Of a stretch of DNA of 44,912 bases, positions 43,508 to 44,912 are shown one piece after another. Location of the stretch: contig JBEIHC010000010.1 in NCBI GenBank assembly GCA_040381555.1, positions 1 to 44,912 of the forward strand, given 5' to 3'. The DNA is from CANHCC01 sp040381555. Its GTDB lineage: Bacteria; Bacteroidota; Bacteroidia; J057; RFSG01. Below the pieces are notes generated by a model. The model did no database searches, was not told the origin of the DNA, and saw only the letters and a list, made by a program, of their open reading frames with translations. The stretch's first letter is position 1, and each line of letters starts with the position of its first letter. The translations under genes were made by a program, and so were the position numbers.

Positions 43508-43530
43508 TTAATTCAATGGTAATGAATTAA
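43508..43530. promoter_or_regulatory. Second palindrome upstream of WecA-like gene (operator candidate)
   Basis: TTAATTCA (43508-43515) and TGAATTAA (43523-43530) form an 8-base inverted repeat with a 7-base spacer. It lies right before TAATTTTA (43535-43542), a near match to the -7 element, so a regulator-binding site is possible. Rest of the 43458-43606 gap shows nothing else. Confidence 0.35.
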
Positions 43531-43606
43531 TTTGTAATTTTACCGAAGTGACTCGAATGAAGGGTTATTCATTAAGGTAGTCTTTTAGGTTGAACAACTT
43601 TTGGGA

Positions 43607-44728
43607 ATGAATTTAATATTCATCTTTTTAGCGGCAATAACATCATTTCTTCTGGTATATTATTCTATACCGATGATTATACGAGTTGCCAATAACAACC
43701 AACTTTATGACGCACCGGATGGGAAGCGTAAAATACACAGTACGAATACGCCCAGATTAGGAGGAGTATCTGTATTTGGTTCAATCATTCTGAGTATTGT
43801 ATGCTGGAGTTTTTCATTTGAACCAGATTTGAAGTTACAATTTATTGCTCCTGCCCTCATCATATTATTCTTCACAGGTCTGAGAGATGACATTTCGAGT
43901 TTAAGTCCCAAAACCAAACTATATCTACAACTCTTTGCCGTATCTTTTTTGATATTTGGAGCTGAGATTCGGATACAGTCATTTTATGGAATATTAGGAA
44001 TATATGAACTACCTTTTTGGGCAGGAATAGCATTTTCCTATTTTTGTTATATAGTAATAATCAATGCATTTAACCTGATTGATGGAATAGATGGATTAGC
44101 GGGAGGTCTTGCGGCCATTGTATCTATAACTTTTGGGATTTGGTTTTTTCTAATTGGCCAGCAAATGATTTGCCTTCTTGCGATCATCCATGCAGCCGCA
44201 CAAATTGCTTTTTTAAGATTTAACTTTAGCACGGATCCCCGACTCCGAATTTTCATGGGAGATTGCGGAAGTATGATTGCAGGCATTATTACAGCGTTAT
44301 TGGCCATTCGATTCATTCAGACCTCTCAAGGGAATACTCAATATTTCTTGAATGCAGGTCCTTCTGTTGCCATTGCGATTATCATCATACCTTTATTTGA
44401 CACATTGCGTGTATTTGTCATTCGAGTTAGCAAGGGAAAATCACCTTTTACGGCGGATAGAAATCATTTACATCATTTATTTCTGGATATGGGTATGACC
44501 CATCGTGTCGCCTCCACTGTTTTATACCTTGTAAACATCAGTTATATCATTTTGGCATTTGCGCTCAGTCATCTAATTATTGTCAGTCATTTAATTGTCA
44601 TCTTTTTCTCCGGAATCTTAGTGTTGAATTTGATTCCGTCGTTTGCATTATGGCTAATCCGGAAGAAATTACCGGTGGTACCAGAGAACACGACTTCTGT
44701 GCAAGATGTGGAAGTGGGGCAGTCGTAG
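43607..44728 (+). CDS. wecA: Undecaprenyl-phosphate glycosyl-1-phosphate transferase (WecA/TagO-like, MraY family)
   Basis: ATG 43607 gives 373 residues; the TTG two codons earlier adds nothing. A polytopic enzyme with about ten membrane segments and the family motifs in order: DAPDGKRKIHSTNTPRLGGV (35-54), GLRDDIS with Asp94-Asp95, NAFNLIDGIDGLAGG at 153-167, IFMGDCGSM near 215-223 and a cytoplasmic RNHLHHLFLDMGM loop near 283. It transfers GlcNAc-1-phosphate or a similar hexosamine-phosphate from UDP to undecaprenyl phosphate, the committed first step of Wzy-type polymer assembly. It is set apart from the main operon by 149 bases and so may be controlled independently. Confidence 0.93.
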   Translation: MNLIFIFLAAITSFLLVYYSIPMIIRVANNNQLYDAPDGKRKIHSTNTPRLGGVSVFGSIILSIVCWSFSFEPDLKLQFIAPALIILFFTGLRDDISSLSPKTKLYLQLFAVSFLIFGAEIRIQSFYGILGIYELPFWAGIAFSYFCYIVIINAFNLIDGIDGLAGGLAAIVSITFGIWFFLIGQQMICLLAIIHAAAQIAFLRFNFSTDPRLRIFMGDCGSMIAGIITALLAIRFIQTSQGNTQYFLNAGPSVAIAIIIIPLFDTLRVFVIRVSKGKSPFTADRNHLHHLFLDMGMTHRVASTVLYLVNISYIILAFALSHLIIVSHLIVIFFSGILVLNLIPSFALWLIRKKLPVVPENTTSVQDVEVGQS

Positions 44729-44731
44729 TAA

Positions 44732-44748
44732 AATGGCAATACGCCATT
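44732..44748 (+). terminator. Weak hairpin after wecA-like gene
   Basis: AATGGC (44732-44737) pairs with GCCATT (44743-44748) across a five-base loop, a few bases after the stop. No T tract follows. Possible terminator of the locus. Confidence 0.25.
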
Positions 44749-44808
44749 AATTGTGAATAATAATAAATTACTTTACTTATTACCGAACTCCGTTTTTCCT
44801 CTCCACTG

Positions 44809-44912
44809 TGTCTTGTCCTGAAATAGGTTGACACCTTAAAACCTAAAAAGATGGAAACAAGAACGAAGCGAATCATTCAAAAGCGGTGGCGGGATATTAC
44901 CCAAGCCGAACG
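44809..44912 (+). mobile_element. Probable left end of an insertion sequence, cut by window edge
   Basis: The segment starting TGTCTTGTCCTGAAATAGG, containing the GTGTC (44808-44812) / GACAC (44830-44834) inverted repeat, resembles the terminal sequences of Bacteroidota insertion sequences, probably IS3-type, and is followed after about 40 bases by a short basic frame. The other end and any target duplication lie outside the window, so identity is tentative. Confidence 0.45.
44851..44912 (+). CDS. Start of putative transposase or IS-encoded helix-turn-helix protein (partial)
   Basis: ATG 44851 opens a frame that runs off the window: METRTKRIIQKRWRDITQAE, twenty visible residues and part of another codon. 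The basic KRIIQKRWRDIT start looks like the first ORF of an IS3-like transposase. There is a purine-rich AAAAAG directly upstream. Too short for a firm assignment. Confidence 0.45.
   Translation, partial: METRTKRIIQKRWRDITQAE

Noticed and set aside
1..44912. CRISPR arrays, tRNA or rRNA genes, and long direct repeats.
   Set aside because: None seen on reading the window; the sequence is nearly all coding.

Overview
The window is a stretch of one very large surface-polysaccharide (O-antigen, capsule or exopolysaccharide) locus from a member of the Bacteroidota. The phylum is inferred from moderately low GC (about 40% by eye), weak Shine-Dalgarno sequences, many TTG/GTG starts, and a clean Bacteroidota-type promoter (TTTG, 19 bases, TAAATTTG) at 30206-30236. 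The family mix (WcaF-like acetyltransferase, WbqC, FkbM methyltransferases, SxtJ and DUF5989) also fits. Genus cannot be told. Every credible gene lies on the + strand, and most touch or overlap by 1-19 bases (ATGA, TGATG and TAATG junctions), so expression is probably strongly coupled.

Unit 1 (left edge to 30124) holds the bulk of the assembly genes. It has a truncated alpha/beta hydrolase, an MBOAT O-acyltransferase with an SGNH partner, and a hexapeptide acyltransferase. It has about eighteen glycosyltransferases: many GT2, several GT4, one exostosin-like GT47, one GT11 and one GT10 fucosyltransferase-like enzyme, and a GT8-like pair. It also contains a 3-amino-sugar cassette (DegT aminotransferase, WlbA-like dehydrogenase, WlbB-like acetyltransferase at 16014-18599), three methyltransferases, a Wzy-like polymerase (24915-26342), a polyprenyl-phosphate-type GT2 and a WbqC-family protein.

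Unit 2 (30304 to 43457) follows a 179-base gap containing two hairpins and the promoter. It begins with a decoration and nucleotide-sugar module: NeuD/PglD-like acetyltransferase, PhyH-type dioxygenase, five-bladed propeller glycosidase-like protein, and RffA/WecE, which makes dTDP-Fuc4N. A methyltransferase and WcaF-like acetyltransferase follow, then a GT-C enzyme with a membrane GT2. The unit closes with two membrane-anchored SGNH proteins, a carbamoyltransferase, a 49-residue DUF5989 protein, an SxtJ-family protein and a last GT2.

Unit 3 is a WecA/TagO-type glycosyl-1-phosphate transferase (43607-44728), which would start the chain on undecaprenyl phosphate. It is preceded by a 149-base gap with two AT-rich palindromes. 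The right edge appears to enter an insertion sequence.

Inferred workflow: the WecA-like enzyme primes the lipid carrier, cytoplasmic GT2/GT4/GT10/GT11/GT47 enzymes build an unusually complex unit, sugars are methylated, acylated, amino-acetylated and perhaps hydroxylated and carbamoylated, and the Wzy-like protein polymerises it. No flippase (Wzx), export or chain-length genes, no GDP-fucose genes and no rmlA/rmlB are in the window; they must lie elsewhere. No tRNA, rRNA or CRISPR array was seen.
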